A DNA stretch of 64,000 nucleotides from Sedimentibacter sp050173715 (GTDB taxonomy: Bacteria; Bacillota; Clostridia; Tissierellales; Sedimentibacteraceae), in assembly GCA_050173715.1 (NCBI GenBank), contig JBFXKO010000012.1:36908-100907 (forward strand). The letters run 5' to 3'. Below, in pieces: positions 1-8,397 of this stretch; position 1 is the stretch's first letter, and each line of letters starts with the position of its first letter. Under the pieces are notes generated by a model, which did not search any database, was not told where the DNA came from, and saw only the letters and a list, made by a program, of their open reading frames with translations. A program made the translations under genes and the position numbers.

Positions 1-843
1 ACTCAAAAAACACATATTATTGGATTAATACTTCCTGACATAACAAATCCATTCTTTCCCGGCATTGCAAGGGGCGCAGAAGATAAAGCAAATGAGTCAG
101 GTTACAGCATAATATTCTGCAATACTGATGATAAGCTTGAAGTTGAAGAAAAATATATTGTAACTCTGACTAAAAAAATGGCAGATGGCATAATAATTGC
201 TCACTCTTCAAACAGTGTGAAAATGTCTGAAATACTTGAAAGATGCAAGGTTCCCATAATTTTAATCGACAGGGACTTTTATTCTGAAAATATTCGCGGA
301 AAAGTCTTAGTTAATAATTTAGAAGGTGCATATAAAGGAGTATCTTATTTAATAGAAAAAGGATATAAAAAAATAGCATTTTTATCAGGTTCTTTAAAAA
401 CAAGAACAGCTCTAGATAGATTATATGGCTATAAAAAGGCTTTAGCAGAAAACAATATAGAATATGATGACAAATTGGTAAAGTATGGCGAATATAAAAT
501 CGATTGGGGTAAAAACGGTGTAAATGAATTGCTGTCTGAAAACAAAAATTTTGATGCCATATTTTGTGGTAATGACCTTATTGCTATTGGCGCTATAAAG
601 GAACTAAAAGAAAATGGCCTTAATATTCCTGGTGATATTGGTGTAATGGGATTCGATGATATATATTTGGCAGGACTGGTAGAACCTGCACTCACAACAA
701 TAAGACAACCTAATTACAAAATGGGTTATAAAGCCATGGAGCTATTGTTAGAAAACATTAATAGCAATGATAAAAATAATAATAAAAACAAATTAAAAAC
801 TATAACTCTGGAAACAGAAATTATTGAAAGAAATTCAATATAA
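1..843 (+). CDS. rbsR: LacI-family transcriptional regulator, 5'-truncated by window edge (probable ribose repressor)
   Basis: The frame is open from base 1; the first ATG at 178 is internal. The translation begins in the periplasmic-binding-protein-like effector domain (IIGLILPDITNPFF, then GAEDKANESGYSI). The C-terminal half has the usual LacI features: a conserved IFCGNDLIAIGAIKEL stretch, GDIGVMGFDD and TTIRQP. The N-terminal helix-turn-helix lies outside the window. It ends 20 bases before rbsD on the same strand, so it very likely controls the ribose uptake operon. Family assignment is firm; the ribose ligand is inferred from context only. Confidence 0.9.
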   Translation, partial: TQKTHIIGLILPDITNPFFPGIARGAEDKANESGYSIIFCNTDDKLEVEEKYIVTLTKKMADGIIIAHSSNSVKMSEILERCKVPIILIDRDFYSENIRGKVLVNNLEGAYKGVSYLIEKGYKKIAFLSGSLKTRTALDRLYGYKKALAENNIEYDDKLVKYGEYKIDWGKNGVNELLSENKNFDAIFCGNDLIAIGAIKELKENGLNIPGDIGVMGFDDIYLAGLVEPALTTIRQPNYKMGYKAMELLLENINSNDKNNNKNKLKTITLETEIIERNSI

Positions 844-863
844 CAAGAATAGGAGGAGTTTCC

Positions 864-1283
864 GTGAAAAAAGGAAATCTTTTAAATTCAGAAATTTCTT
901 ATGTAATAAGCAAAATGGGACATACCGATTCGTTGACAATCGGCGATTGTGGGCTTCCTGTTCCCGACAAGGTTCAAAGAATAGACCTTGCAGTTTATAA
1001 AGGTTTGCCTGAATTAATACCGGTATTAAAGGCTGTGCTAGATGAACTTTTTATTGAAAAAGTTATACTTGCAGATGAAATTAAAAAAAAGAATCCTAAT
1101 TTAAATGATGAAATAATTGATATTATTAAATTAACAGAAAAAGAAGAAAAAAGAAATATTGAAGTGGAATATGTGCCACATTCAGAATTCAAGAAAATTA
1201 CTGCTGGCTCAAAAGCGATAATAAGAACAGGTGAGTATAAATCCTTTGCTAATATAATTCTAATTTCAGGAGTATCATTTTAG
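864..1283 (+). CDS. rbsD: D-ribose pyranase RbsD
   Basis: This 139-residue protein has the usual RbsD length. It interconverts the pyranose and furanose forms of D-ribose in the cytoplasm, supplying the form that ribokinase uses. N-terminal family motifs are visible: ISKMGHTDSLTIGDCGLPVP, with the catalytic-type His20, and RIDLAVYKGLPEL. The C-terminus carries TGEYKSFANIILISGVSF. The start is GTG at 864 behind a strong AGGAGGAG. It lies between rbsR and rbsA with 11 bases to the next gene. No ribokinase gene is visible in the window; it may lie upstream of the edge. Confidence 0.95.
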   Translation: MKKGNLLNSEISYVISKMGHTDSLTIGDCGLPVPDKVQRIDLAVYKGLPELIPVLKAVLDELFIEKVILADEIKKKNPNLNDEIIDIIKLTEKEEKRNIEVEYVPHSEFKKITAGSKAIIRTGEYKSFANIILISGVSF

Positions 1284-1294
1284 GTGGTGATTGA

Positions 1295-2803
1295 GTGAAA
1301 GAAATAACAGTATCAATGAATCATATTACTAAGGAGTTCTCTGGTATCAAGGTATTAAAGAATGTAAATTTTAATATTTATAAGGGAAGCGTAATGGCAC
1401 TTGTAGGAGAAAATGGTGCCGGCAAATCTACTTTGATGAAAATACTGACCGGTGTTTATTTAAAGACCGAAGGCGAAATTTATCTAAATAATAGATTGGT
1501 TAATTTTAACGATACACATTCTTCACAACAAGCAGGAATTGCTATTATACATCAGGAGCTAAATCTAGTAAAAGATCTTTCAATCGGTGAAAATATTTTT
1601 CTTGGAAGAGAACCAGTTTCTAGCAAAAAACGAATTTTATGGAATGAACTTTTTAATAATTCAAAATATTGGTTGGAAAAGTTAGGCTTAAATGAAAATC
1701 CAAGGACTATTGTGAAGGACATAAGCATTGGTAAGCAACAGCTTGTTGAAATAGCAAAGGCTCTGTCTCTTGATGCAAAAATTATTATAATGGATGAACC
1801 AACCGGTGCTCTAACACAAACAGAAACCAAAAAATTATTCGATGTTATTCGCGATTTAAAAAAGGATGGAAAAAGCATAGTCTACATTTCACACAGGTTG
1901 CAGGAAATTTTTGAAATCTGCGACGATGTGACTGTTTTAAGAGATGGTGAGCTGATTGGCGAAAGTCCTATTGATAATACAACTGAAGATCAAGTAATTG
2001 AAATGATGGTTGGAAGAAAGTTACATGAACAATATCCCAGAATTGAAACAGAAATCGGTTCAGAGATATTGCGAGTTGAACATCTTACAAATAAATTTAT
2101 CAAGGATATTTCCTTTTCTTTAAGAAAAGGAGAGACATTAGGGGTTGCAGGTTTGATGGGTTCTTCTAGAACTGAGCTCATGAGAACCATTTATGGTATA
2201 TACCCATTTAGCGGAGATATTTTCTTAAATGGTCTTAGTGTTAAAATTCAGTCGCCCCTTGATGCATTAAATCTTGGTATTGCTTATGTTTCTGAAGACA
2301 GAAAGTCTAATGGAATCATTACTGAAATGAATGTAAAAGAAAATATAACGCTGTCTTCATTAAATAAATTTGAAGGTTCCCTTGGCTTAATAGATAAAAA
2401 AATGGAAGAAGCTGCTGCTAATAGTTATCTAGATAAATTATATATCAAGACATCAGGAATAAATCAATTATTAAAATATTTAAGCGGCGGAAATCAGCAA
2501 AAAGTTTCCATAGCAAAAAATTTAATTACCGAGCCTCAAATTTTAATATTGGATGAGCCTACAAGAGGTGTTGATGTGGGGGCAAGAAAAGAAATTTATG
2601 ACTTAATCAATAAATTTAAAGAAGATGGCATGAGTATTATAGTGGTGTCTTCTGATATACCTGAAATATTGGGAATTTGCGATAGAATTATGGTAATGCA
2701 TGAAGGAAAAATTTCAGGGTTTTTAAAGCCAAAAGCGACCCAGGAAGATATTATGACACTGGCTGTAGGAAAGGAAGTGTATGACAATGAACAAATCAGT
2801 TAA
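1295..2803 (+). CDS. rbsA: Ribose ABC importer, ATP-binding protein RbsA
   Basis: At 502 residues with two tandem ABC cassettes, this is the arrangement typical of sugar importers of the RbsA/MglA class. The first cassette has Walker A GENGAGKST, a signature region DISIGKQQLVEIAKAL and Walker B IIIMDEP. The second has a degenerate Walker A (GLMGSSRTEL), signature LSGGNQQKVSIAKNL and Walker B ILILDEPTRGVDVG. A non-canonical second Walker A is normal for the family. The start is GTG at 1295 behind GGTGGTGA. The 3' end overlaps rbsC by 23 bases, suggesting translational coupling. Confidence 0.96.
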   Translation: MKEITVSMNHITKEFSGIKVLKNVNFNIYKGSVMALVGENGAGKSTLMKILTGVYLKTEGEIYLNNRLVNFNDTHSSQQAGIAIIHQELNLVKDLSIGENIFLGREPVSSKKRILWNELFNNSKYWLEKLGLNENPRTIVKDISIGKQQLVEIAKALSLDAKIIIMDEPTGALTQTETKKLFDVIRDLKKDGKSIVYISHRLQEIFEICDDVTVLRDGELIGESPIDNTTEDQVIEMMVGRKLHEQYPRIETEIGSEILRVEHLTNKFIKDISFSLRKGETLGVAGLMGSSRTELMRTIYGIYPFSGDIFLNGLSVKIQSPLDALNLGIAYVSEDRKSNGIITEMNVKENITLSSLNKFEGSLGLIDKKMEEAAANSYLDKLYIKTSGINQLLKYLSGGNQQKVSIAKNLITEPQILILDEPTRGVDVGARKEIYDLINKFKEDGMSIIVVSSDIPEILGICDRIMVMHEGKISGFLKPKATQEDIMTLAVGKEVYDNEQIS

Positions 2804-3734
2804 ACGGCTCCTTAAAAACAAACCATTGATTGTACTGTTGGTCTCTTCTGTAGTTGTTGCATTGATTAATCCCAGGTTTTTAACATGGGGCAATATTTTA
2901 ACAGTTCTCAGACAAACATCCATTAATGCAGTAATTGCCACGGGAATGACTTTTGCAATTTTAATTGGCGGAATAGACTTATCTGTTGGTTCTATCTTAG
3001 GATTTTGTGGAGCAATAGCTGCTGTTATGATTTCATCTGGAATAAATGTTTTTATGGTTTTAATTGCAACACTGGTATTAGGAACTATAATAGGTTTTTT
3101 AAATGGAACTTTGATTACTGCAGGTCGACTGCAACCGTTTATTGCAACACTTGGAACAGTCACCTTCCTAAGAGGAATAATACTTGTTTTTACACAAGGT
3201 AAACCAATTAGCACAGGCAGTACAAATGCATCAGAAGCTTTTGGAGAAATTGGAACAGGGTTCTTAGGACCAATACCAATTCCTGTATACATAATGATTT
3301 TTGTATTTTTAATAGCTTATTATATTTTAAATCACACTCGTATTGGTAGATATATTTATGCTACCGGCTCCAATGAAGAAGCTACCATGTATTCAGGAAT
3401 TAATACAAATAAGGTTAAACTATTTGTGTATTCGGTTTCAGGTATGATGGCAGCATTAGCCGGAATTTTAATTACTGCAAGATTAGGTTCTGCACAGCCA
3501 ACTGCGGGAGTCGGCTATGAACTTGATGCAATAGCAGCAGTTGTTTTAGGCGGTACCAGCATGGCTGGAGGATTAGGTACAATAGCAGGAACTGCAATAG
3601 GTGCTTTAATAATAGGCGTTTTAAACAATGCTCTAAACCTAATGCAGGTATCATCTTATTACCAAGATGTTGCTAAAGGTGTTGTTATTCTAATTGCTGT
3701 ACTTCTTGATAGAAAGCAAAAACTATCAAGATAA
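2781..3734 (+). CDS. rbsC: Ribose ABC importer, permease RbsC
   Basis: This hydrophobic 317-residue protein of the BPD_transp_2 class has about 8-10 membrane segments. Typical RbsC stretches include GMTFAILIGGIDLSVGSILG near the N-terminus, GRLQPFIATLGT, and AATGSNEEAT-like text followed by the coupling-region motif LDAIAAVVLGGTSMAGGLGT. ATG at 2781 follows AAGGAAGTGT; a second ATG six bases on is an alternative. It overlaps the end of rbsA and is followed by rbsB, completing an RbsABC importer. Confidence 0.95.
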   Translation: MTMNKSVKRLLKNKPLIVLLVSSVVVALINPRFLTWGNILTVLRQTSINAVIATGMTFAILIGGIDLSVGSILGFCGAIAAVMISSGINVFMVLIATLVLGTIIGFLNGTLITAGRLQPFIATLGTVTFLRGIILVFTQGKPISTGSTNASEAFGEIGTGFLGPIPIPVYIMIFVFLIAYYILNHTRIGRYIYATGSNEEATMYSGINTNKVKLFVYSVSGMMAALAGILITARLGSAQPTAGVGYELDAIAAVVLGGTSMAGGLGTIAGTAIGALIIGVLNNALNLMQVSSYYQDVAKGVVILIAVLLDRKQKLSR

Positions 3735-3766
3735 AATAAAAATTATTTTATTTAATGGAGGATTTT

Positions 3767-4672
3767 ATGAAAAAATTTTTAAGCTTACTTGTTGTTTCTT
3801 TATTGTTGTTATCTTTATTTACAGGTTGCAGCACAACAACTACAACTACTAATGAAGAGGTAAAAACTATCGGTTTAGCAATTTCAACATTGAACAACCC
3901 GTTTTTTGTAGACCTTGAATCAGGCGCAAAAGCTAAGGCTGATGAATTGGGCGTTAAACTTGTTACATTGGACTCACAGGATGACTCAGCAACAGAAATG
4001 TCAAACGTAGAAGACTTAATAAATCAAGGCGTAGATGTAATTATGATAAACCCTACTGATTCAGATGCAGTAAAAAGTGCTGTAGAAGCTGCCAATAAAG
4101 CTAAAATTCCTGTAATTACTTTAGACAGAGGAGCAAACGGCGGTGAAGTAGTATCTCACATAGCTTCAGACAACATAGCAGGCGGAAAGCTTGCAGGCGA
4201 GTACATTGTTGAACTATTAGGAGGCAAGGGCAATGTCGTAGAGCTTGAAGGTATTCCGGGAGCATCTGCTGCAAGAGACAGAGGTCAAGGCTTTAACGAT
4301 GCACTGAAGGGAACTGATATAAAAGTAATTGCAAAGCAAACTGCTAACTTTGACAGAGCTGAAGGATTATCAGTTATGGAAAACATATTGCAGGCACAGT
4401 CTGAAATTGACTCTGTATTTGCTCACAATGATGAGATGGCTCTTGGAGCTTTAGAAGCTATTAAAGCATCAGGAAGAGATATTCTAGTTGTAGGATTCGA
4501 TGCTACTGATGATGCTAAGGCCGCTGTAGAAAGTGGCGAAATGGCTGCTACTGTTGAACAGCTTCCAAAAGAAATAGGTTCACTTGGAATTGAAACAGCA
4601 GTTAAAATATTAAACAATGAAAAAGTTGAAAGCATGATACCTGTAAATTTACAGTTAGTAACTAAAAAATAA
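3767..4672 (+). CDS. rbsB: Ribose-binding lipoprotein RbsB
   Basis: This is the extracellular substrate-binding component of the ribose importer, about 301 residues. It starts with a lipoprotein signal peptide (MKKFLSLLVVSLLLLSLFTGC), whose cysteine is expected to be lipidated. A Thr/Ser-rich tether is followed by the type 1 periplasmic-binding fold, with IGLAISTLNNPFFVDLESGA, a hinge segment AHNDEMALGALEAIKASG and VVGFDATDDA. I place the start at ATG 3767 because GGAGG at 3757 sits 5 bases before it. An in-frame ATG at 3755 overlaps that ribosome binding site and is unlikely. A terminator follows. Confidence 0.95.
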   Translation: MKKFLSLLVVSLLLLSLFTGCSTTTTTTNEEVKTIGLAISTLNNPFFVDLESGAKAKADELGVKLVTLDSQDDSATEMSNVEDLINQGVDVIMINPTDSDAVKSAVEAANKAKIPVITLDRGANGGEVVSHIASDNIAGGKLAGEYIVELLGGKGNVVELEGIPGASAARDRGQGFNDALKGTDIKVIAKQTANFDRAEGLSVMENILQAQSEIDSVFAHNDEMALGALEAIKASGRDILVVGFDATDDAKAAVESGEMAATVEQLPKEIGSLGIETAVKILNNEKVESMIPVNLQLVTKK

Positions 4673-4744
4673 GAACACCGCACAACGCAATCAGAGATTA
4701 ATGTTAGCACCCGGAGCCTTGTTGTATTGCAATAGGAACATATT

Positions 4745-4769
4745 AAAATCCCGCAATGCGGGATTTTTT
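4745..4769 (+). terminator. Rho-independent terminator of the rbs operon
   Basis: A perfect 9-bp stem (AAATCCCGC / GCGGGATTT) with a 3-base loop is followed by a T-run. It lies about 70 bases after rbsB. The T-run touches the stop codon of the convergent ABC ATPase gene. The opposite strand has only a short T-run, so any bidirectional function would be weak. Confidence 0.9.
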
Positions 4770-5499
4770 ATATGTTATATAAAATTTTCGAAAGAAATTC
4801 CTTTGCTCTCTCATGGGTTGGGTTTGTAAAGAAATCCATAGGATTGTTTTCTTCTAATATTTGTCCTTCATCCATAAAAAGAATTCTGTTTGCAACACTT
4901 TTTGCAAAGCCCATCTCATGAGTGACAACTACCATAGTCATTCCCTCATCGGCCAATTCCTTCATCAAATTTAATACTTCTCCGATCATTTCCGGGTCAA
5001 GAGCTGAAGTTGGTTCATCGAATAACATTATATCAGGCTTCATGACCAGTGAGCGCACTATAGCTATTCTTTGCTTTTGCCCTCCTGATAACTTGTTTGG
5101 ATATTCATTCTTTTTTTCTGCAAGCCCTATTCTTTCAAGAAGCTTTATTGCATTTTTCTCTGCCTCTTCCTTAGACTGGAGATTCAACTTAACTGGAGCC
5201 AAAGTAATATTTTCCATCACTGTTAAATGAGGAAACAAATTAAAAAGCTGAAACACCATTCCCATCTTTTGTCTTACTTTGTTTATGTCGCAATTCTTGT
5301 CTGTGATATTTTGTCCTTCGAAAATTATGTTTCCTGAGTTTGGAACCTCTAGAAGATTCATGCATCTTAACAATGTGCTTTTTCCTGAACCAGAAGGACC
5401 TATGATAACAACTTTATCGCCTTTATTTACTTTTATACTCACATCTTTTAACACATGGTTGTTCCCAAATTTTTTATTTACATTTTTAATTTCTATCAC
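4768..5499 (-). CDS. glnQ: Polar amino-acid ABC importer, ATP-binding protein (GlnQ type)
   Basis: The protein has about 243 residues with a complete ABC domain: Walker A GPSGSGKSTLLRCMN, Q-loop QLFNLFPHLTVMEN, signature LSGGQKQRIAIVRSL, Walker B IMLFDEPTSALDPE and H-loop VVVTHEMGFA. This is the GlnQ/HisP class that energises polar amino-acid uptake. I choose GTG at 5499 as start (VIEIKNVNKKFG) because AAAGGAGG lies 10 bases upstream. A longer open frame exists to 5547 but would lie inside the permease gene. The start overlaps the permease 3' end by 14 bases. The exact amino acid is unknown. Confidence 0.93.
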   Translation of the reverse strand: MIEIKNVNKKFGNNHVLKDVSIKVNKGDKVVIIGPSGSGKSTLLRCMNLLEVPNSGNIIFEGQNITDKNCDINKVRQKMGMVFQLFNLFPHLTVMENITLAPVKLNLQSKEEAEKNAIKLLERIGLAEKKNEYPNKLSGGQKQRIAIVRSLVMKPDIMLFDEPTSALDPEMIGEVLNLMKELADEGMTMVVVTHEMGFAKSVANRILFMDEGQILEENNPMDFFTNPTHERAKEFLSKILYNI

Positions 5500-6208
5500 T
5501 TTGAGAAAGCCTCCTTTCCAGTCTTTTTTGCACAACTCCCAAACCAAGAACCATTATGAGGTAGCATATTGCAACAGAATACAATGAAAAAAACGGGTCA
5601 AATGTCCTGCTTCTTATTATATTCCCTGCATTAGTTAAATCTATAACCGGAACGAATCCTACAACGGAGGTTTCCTTTAAAAGAGCAATAAATTCATTTC
5701 CAAGTGCCGGTAAAATATTTTTTATTGCCTGTGGCAAGATTATTAAAAACATTGTTTTGCTGCTGTTTAATCCCAAAGATAATCCTGCTTCCATTTGACC
5801 CTTATCTACTGATTCAATTCCTGCACGAGCAATTTCGGCTACATATGCTCCTGAATTTATGCCAAATGTCATAATTGCAATAAAGACTGAATTGTCTAAG
5901 TTCGCAAAAATTGTATAGTACATTATCAAAAGTTGTACAACGACAGGAGTTCCCCTTATCACTGAAACATAAACGTTGCAAATTAAATCAAATATGAAAA
6001 GCTTCTTGTTGTTTTTAGCACTATATCTTATTATTGCAACCAAAAGTCCTATTATAATTCCTATTAAAGTTGCAAAAAAGGCAATTATAATTGTATTTTT
6101 AATACCCGTAAAAAATAATTTATATCTTCCTTCTTCAATAAATGTCCTGCTAAAACTTATTATAAATTGCCCGTATATATTTTTTAAATTTATTATGATT
6201 TGTTCCAT
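5486..6208 (-). CDS. glnP: Polar amino-acid ABC importer, permease (GlnP/HisM type)
   Basis: The 240-residue membrane protein has about five transmembrane segments and the His/Glu/Gln/Arg permease fold. The conserved cytoplasmic loop that contacts the ATPase reads EAGLSLGLNSSKTMFLIILPQAIKNILPALGNEFIA (the EAA-type motif, residues about 145-180). It is preceded by RGTPVVVQLLIMYY, also standard for the family. It is encoded between the binding protein and the ATPase, all on the minus strand. A stem-loop at 6231-6264 separates it from the binding-protein gene. Confidence 0.93.
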   Translation of the reverse strand: MEQIIINLKNIYGQFIISFSRTFIEEGRYKLFFTGIKNTIIIAFFATLIGIIIGLLVAIIRYSAKNNKKLFIFDLICNVYVSVIRGTPVVVQLLIMYYTIFANLDNSVFIAIMTFGINSGAYVAEIARAGIESVDKGQMEAGLSLGLNSSKTMFLIILPQAIKNILPALGNEFIALLKETSVVGFVPVIDLTNAGNIIRSRTFDPFFSLYSVAICYLIMVLGLGVVQKRLERRLSQSDRN

Positions 6209-6230
6209 TATTCCTCCACAACATTAAAAC

Positions 6231-6264
6231 AAAAGGCGATGTTGCTGTAAGCAGATCGCCTTTT
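6231..6264 (-). terminator. Intercistronic stem-loop between binding-protein and permease genes
   Basis: Arms AAAAGGCGAT / ATCGCCTTTT pair over 10 bp with a 14-base loop, on the minus strand just after the binding-protein stop. The trailing T-run is short and interrupted. In binding-protein importers such a hairpin commonly lowers downstream expression or protects the upstream mRNA. That role is inferred here. Confidence 0.7.
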
Positions 6265-6282
6265 ATAACTCATCTTACTATC

Positions 6283-7110
6283 TTACTTTGAATGATTGCC
6301 TATAAATTCTTCAATTTTTCCTTCATCTAAAAGTCTTTGAAGAGTTGCGTTTATAGATTCAAGAAGTTCGGTGTTTCCTTGCTCCACTGCTATGCCATAT
6401 GCTTCGCTTATTTCTCCGAACTTAGCTGTTACAAGCTTATCAACGTTATTTTTTACTATTTCTTCTGCAGGAAGCTTATCAATAACAACTGCATCAATTC
6501 TTCCTGTCAATAAGTCCTGAGATGCTTCCAATGCATTTCCATAAGTTTTAACCTCAGCTCCTGAATTATATAAAGCTCCATCTTCTAAATTGATTGCATC
6601 TGTTACTGCAAGATCACCGGTTGTTCCCAATTGAACTCCTATTTTCTTGCCTTTTAAATCTTCCATAGATTTAAGCTCAGCATCTTTTGTTGAAATAATA
6701 TTTTGAATTGATTCAACATATGGTATTGAAAAATCTATTGATTCTTCTCTTTCAGGAGTAATTGTCATTCCTGCTGCAACAAAATCTGCTTTTCCTGCTA
6801 CAAGAGATGGAATCAAGCTGTCGAAATCAATATGCTCAATAACAACTTCCTTTCCTAAATCTTTTGCAATTTCCTGAGCTATGTCAGCATCAACACCAAC
6901 AACTTTTTCCCCTTCAAAATATTCGAAAGGAGCAAATTCTGCATTTGTATACATTACTATTGTATTATCTTCTTCATTGTTTGCTTGCTCTGCCGGTGCT
7001 TGATTCGTATTGTTATCAGCTGGCTGCTCTTGATTTGAATTAGAGCTGCATCCTGTAAATAATGCAAAAATCATTGTCATAATTAATAAAATAGATATTA
7101 TTTTTTTCAT
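6283..7110 (-). CDS. glnH: Polar amino-acid ABC importer, substrate-binding lipoprotein
   Basis: This extracellular solute-binding protein of family 3 has about 275 residues. A lipoprotein signal peptide (MKKIISILLIMTMIFALFTGC) is followed by an Asn/Gln/Glu-rich tether. The SBP_bac_3 domain then shows IVMYTNAEFAPFEY, VVGVDADIAQEIAKDLGK, ADFVAAGMTITPEREESIDFS (residues about 105-125) and KIGVQLGTTGD. I take ATG 7110 as start because TTGGAGGC lies just before it and the signal peptide begins there. The open frame to 7194 adds an unlikely basic extension and crosses the promoter. Ligand identity cannot be read from sequence. Confidence 0.93.
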   Translation of the reverse strand: MKKIISILLIMTMIFALFTGCSSNSNQEQPADNNTNQAPAEQANNEEDNTIVMYTNAEFAPFEYFEGEKVVGVDADIAQEIAKDLGKEVVIEHIDFDSLIPSLVAGKADFVAAGMTITPEREESIDFSIPYVESIQNIISTKDAELKSMEDLKGKKIGVQLGTTGDLAVTDAINLEDGALYNSGAEVKTYGNALEASQDLLTGRIDAVVIDKLPAEEIVKNNVDKLVTAKFGEISEAYGIAVEQGNTELLESINATLQRLLDEGKIEEFIGNHSK

Positions 7111-7153
7111 TTTCTGCCTCCAAAATTTTTGTTCTCTTTTTTTACATAAACGT

Positions 7154-7182
7154 ATATTAGCACTTCTTGAAGGCATTGTCAA
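7154..7182 (-). promoter_or_regulatory. Sigma-A promoter for the amino-acid importer operon
   Basis: Minus strand TTGACA (7182-7177), a 17-base spacer, then TAATAT (7159-7154). This lies about 45 bases upstream of the ATG chosen for the binding protein, supporting that start. Confidence 0.75.
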
Positions 7183-7233
7183 ATATTTTTTCACTTTTAT
7201 GAATAAATATATATTTATTCTAAAACTGCATTC

Positions 7234-7572
7234 TTATTCTTTTAAACGACTCATTTTTATCACTGCAGGGCAGAATTCTATTAATACCCTTTCTTGATAA
7301 ATATTGCTATTCATACCGCAAAGCATCAATTGGATCTGATTTTGCAGCCTTCTTAGCAGGATAATACCAAAAAACACTCCTATAATCATAGAAAATGCTA
7401 CTGCTATTACTATTGATGCAGGATTCACAACTATAGGAAGAGAAATAATGCTTCCTCCAATCATGACTAATCCAATTCCAAACATGGTTCCAACAATGCC
7501 TCCTATAGCTGACAATGTGGCAGATTCAATTAAAAATTGAAACAATACATCCTTCTTAAAAATATTTTTCAT
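7234..7572 (-). pseudogene. Remnant of a MacB/FtsX-type ABC permease, truncated and frameshifted
   Basis: The frame resembles only the last quarter of a MacB-type permease: QFLIESATLSAIGGIVGTMFG, a membrane segment, then FSMIIGVFFG. After GVFFG (about 7350) the reading frame departs from the family. One base over, the expected YYPAKKAAKSDPIDALRYE ending is intact and stops at 7309-7307. So a one-base deletion near 7350 has shifted the frame, and the literal ORF runs on to 7234 as nonsense. About 300 N-terminal residues and any partner ATPase are missing. It is a relic of an exporter. Confidence 0.8.
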
Positions 7573-7738
7573 AATACTCTCCCAATTTTAAAATGCATTC
7601 AATTTTAATATACTGACAAAGGAATTTTATTTCCATAACTTTACCTTACACTTTGATTCATAACCTTACATTATTGTAAGCTTAATTTTTCATTAAATTT
7701 TTTAATTTTTATTATTAATTTCTATATTACATAACTCA

Positions 7739-7765
7739 GGCTGTCTATTTAATAAACAGACAGCC
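7739..7765. repeat. Inverted repeat in noncoding DNA
   Basis: Arms GGCTGTCTATTTA and TAAACAGACAGCC are complementary except for one base and nearly abut. There is no T-run on either side, so it is not a standard terminator. It sits in the 280-base gap between the permease relic and the sigma-like gene, which otherwise holds nothing I recognise. Confidence 0.6.
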
Positions 7766-7852
7766 AAAGCAGCAAGTTATAACAATTAAAATAAAACTCA
7801 TTCAATAAGGGCTTTGCCCGTCATTCAACGATTTCAAACCTTCCCTCATATT

Positions 7853-8296
7853 TTAAGCTCCTGTTTCATTTATGTAGGACTCATTTAAAAAATTTTTCAT
7901 AAGCCTTCGAGCGTTATTAAGTTCTAAGTAAAGTTCCTGCTTGGTATGTTTTGTTATATTCATTTCTACTAAATTTCTGCCAAGCACATCTCTCCAAACA
8001 ATCATTGTCCTGCAAAGCGGATTAAGAGACATCAATGCTTCTTGAAAAGAATCATCAAATGTTTTGTTTTCAAATCTTCTAAATATTTCGTTTCCCTTAT
8101 CAGATTCTGTTAAAAACAATCTGCATACTTCCTTAGCTGTGTTGTTAAGCATGTTAGAGTCTACTTTATCACCTACATTTAGAGTATAGTAACTACTGCT
8201 AATTGCATTGTAAGCTAAATTAGCAGCTTTATTTTCATCGCCGGTAAGTCTGAAGGCGACGGTATACACTTTTTTAAAATAGTTGTCTAAATTCAA
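7853..8296 (-). CDS. Sigma-70-like (ECF-type) protein of unknown role
   Basis: This 147-residue protein resembles a short ECF sigma factor. The region-2-like start is YFKKVYTVAFRLTGDENKAANLA. The region-4-like part is FQEALMSLNPLCRTMIVWRDVLGRNLVEM followed by ELYLELNNARRLMKNFL. The region-2 core that normally contacts the -10 element is poorly conserved. The region-4 helix-turn-helix is weak (NITKHTKQELYL). No anti-sigma gene is adjacent. It may be a diverged regulator or a decaying sigma factor. It has its own gap of about 100 bases from the kinase gene upstream. Confidence 0.55.
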   Translation of the reverse strand: MNLDNYFKKVYTVAFRLTGDENKAANLAYNAISSSYYTLNVGDKVDSNMLNNTAKEVCRLFLTESDKGNEIFRRFENKTFDDSFQEALMSLNPLCRTMIVWRDVLGRNLVEMNITKHTKQELYLELNNARRLMKNFLNESYINETGA

Positions 8297-8397
8297 GGTA
8301 GTCCTCCATTGCTATACACAAAATATTATCAGAATAATAACATAAAAATTGAATTAGCGCCGAGATTTGTAATAATTAATATGTTTCCATGTAAAAA

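Noticed and set aside
2723..3292. 189-codon minus-strand frame across rbsC
   Set aside because: It lies opposite the well-supported rbsA/rbsC genes and has no ribosome binding site or family match.
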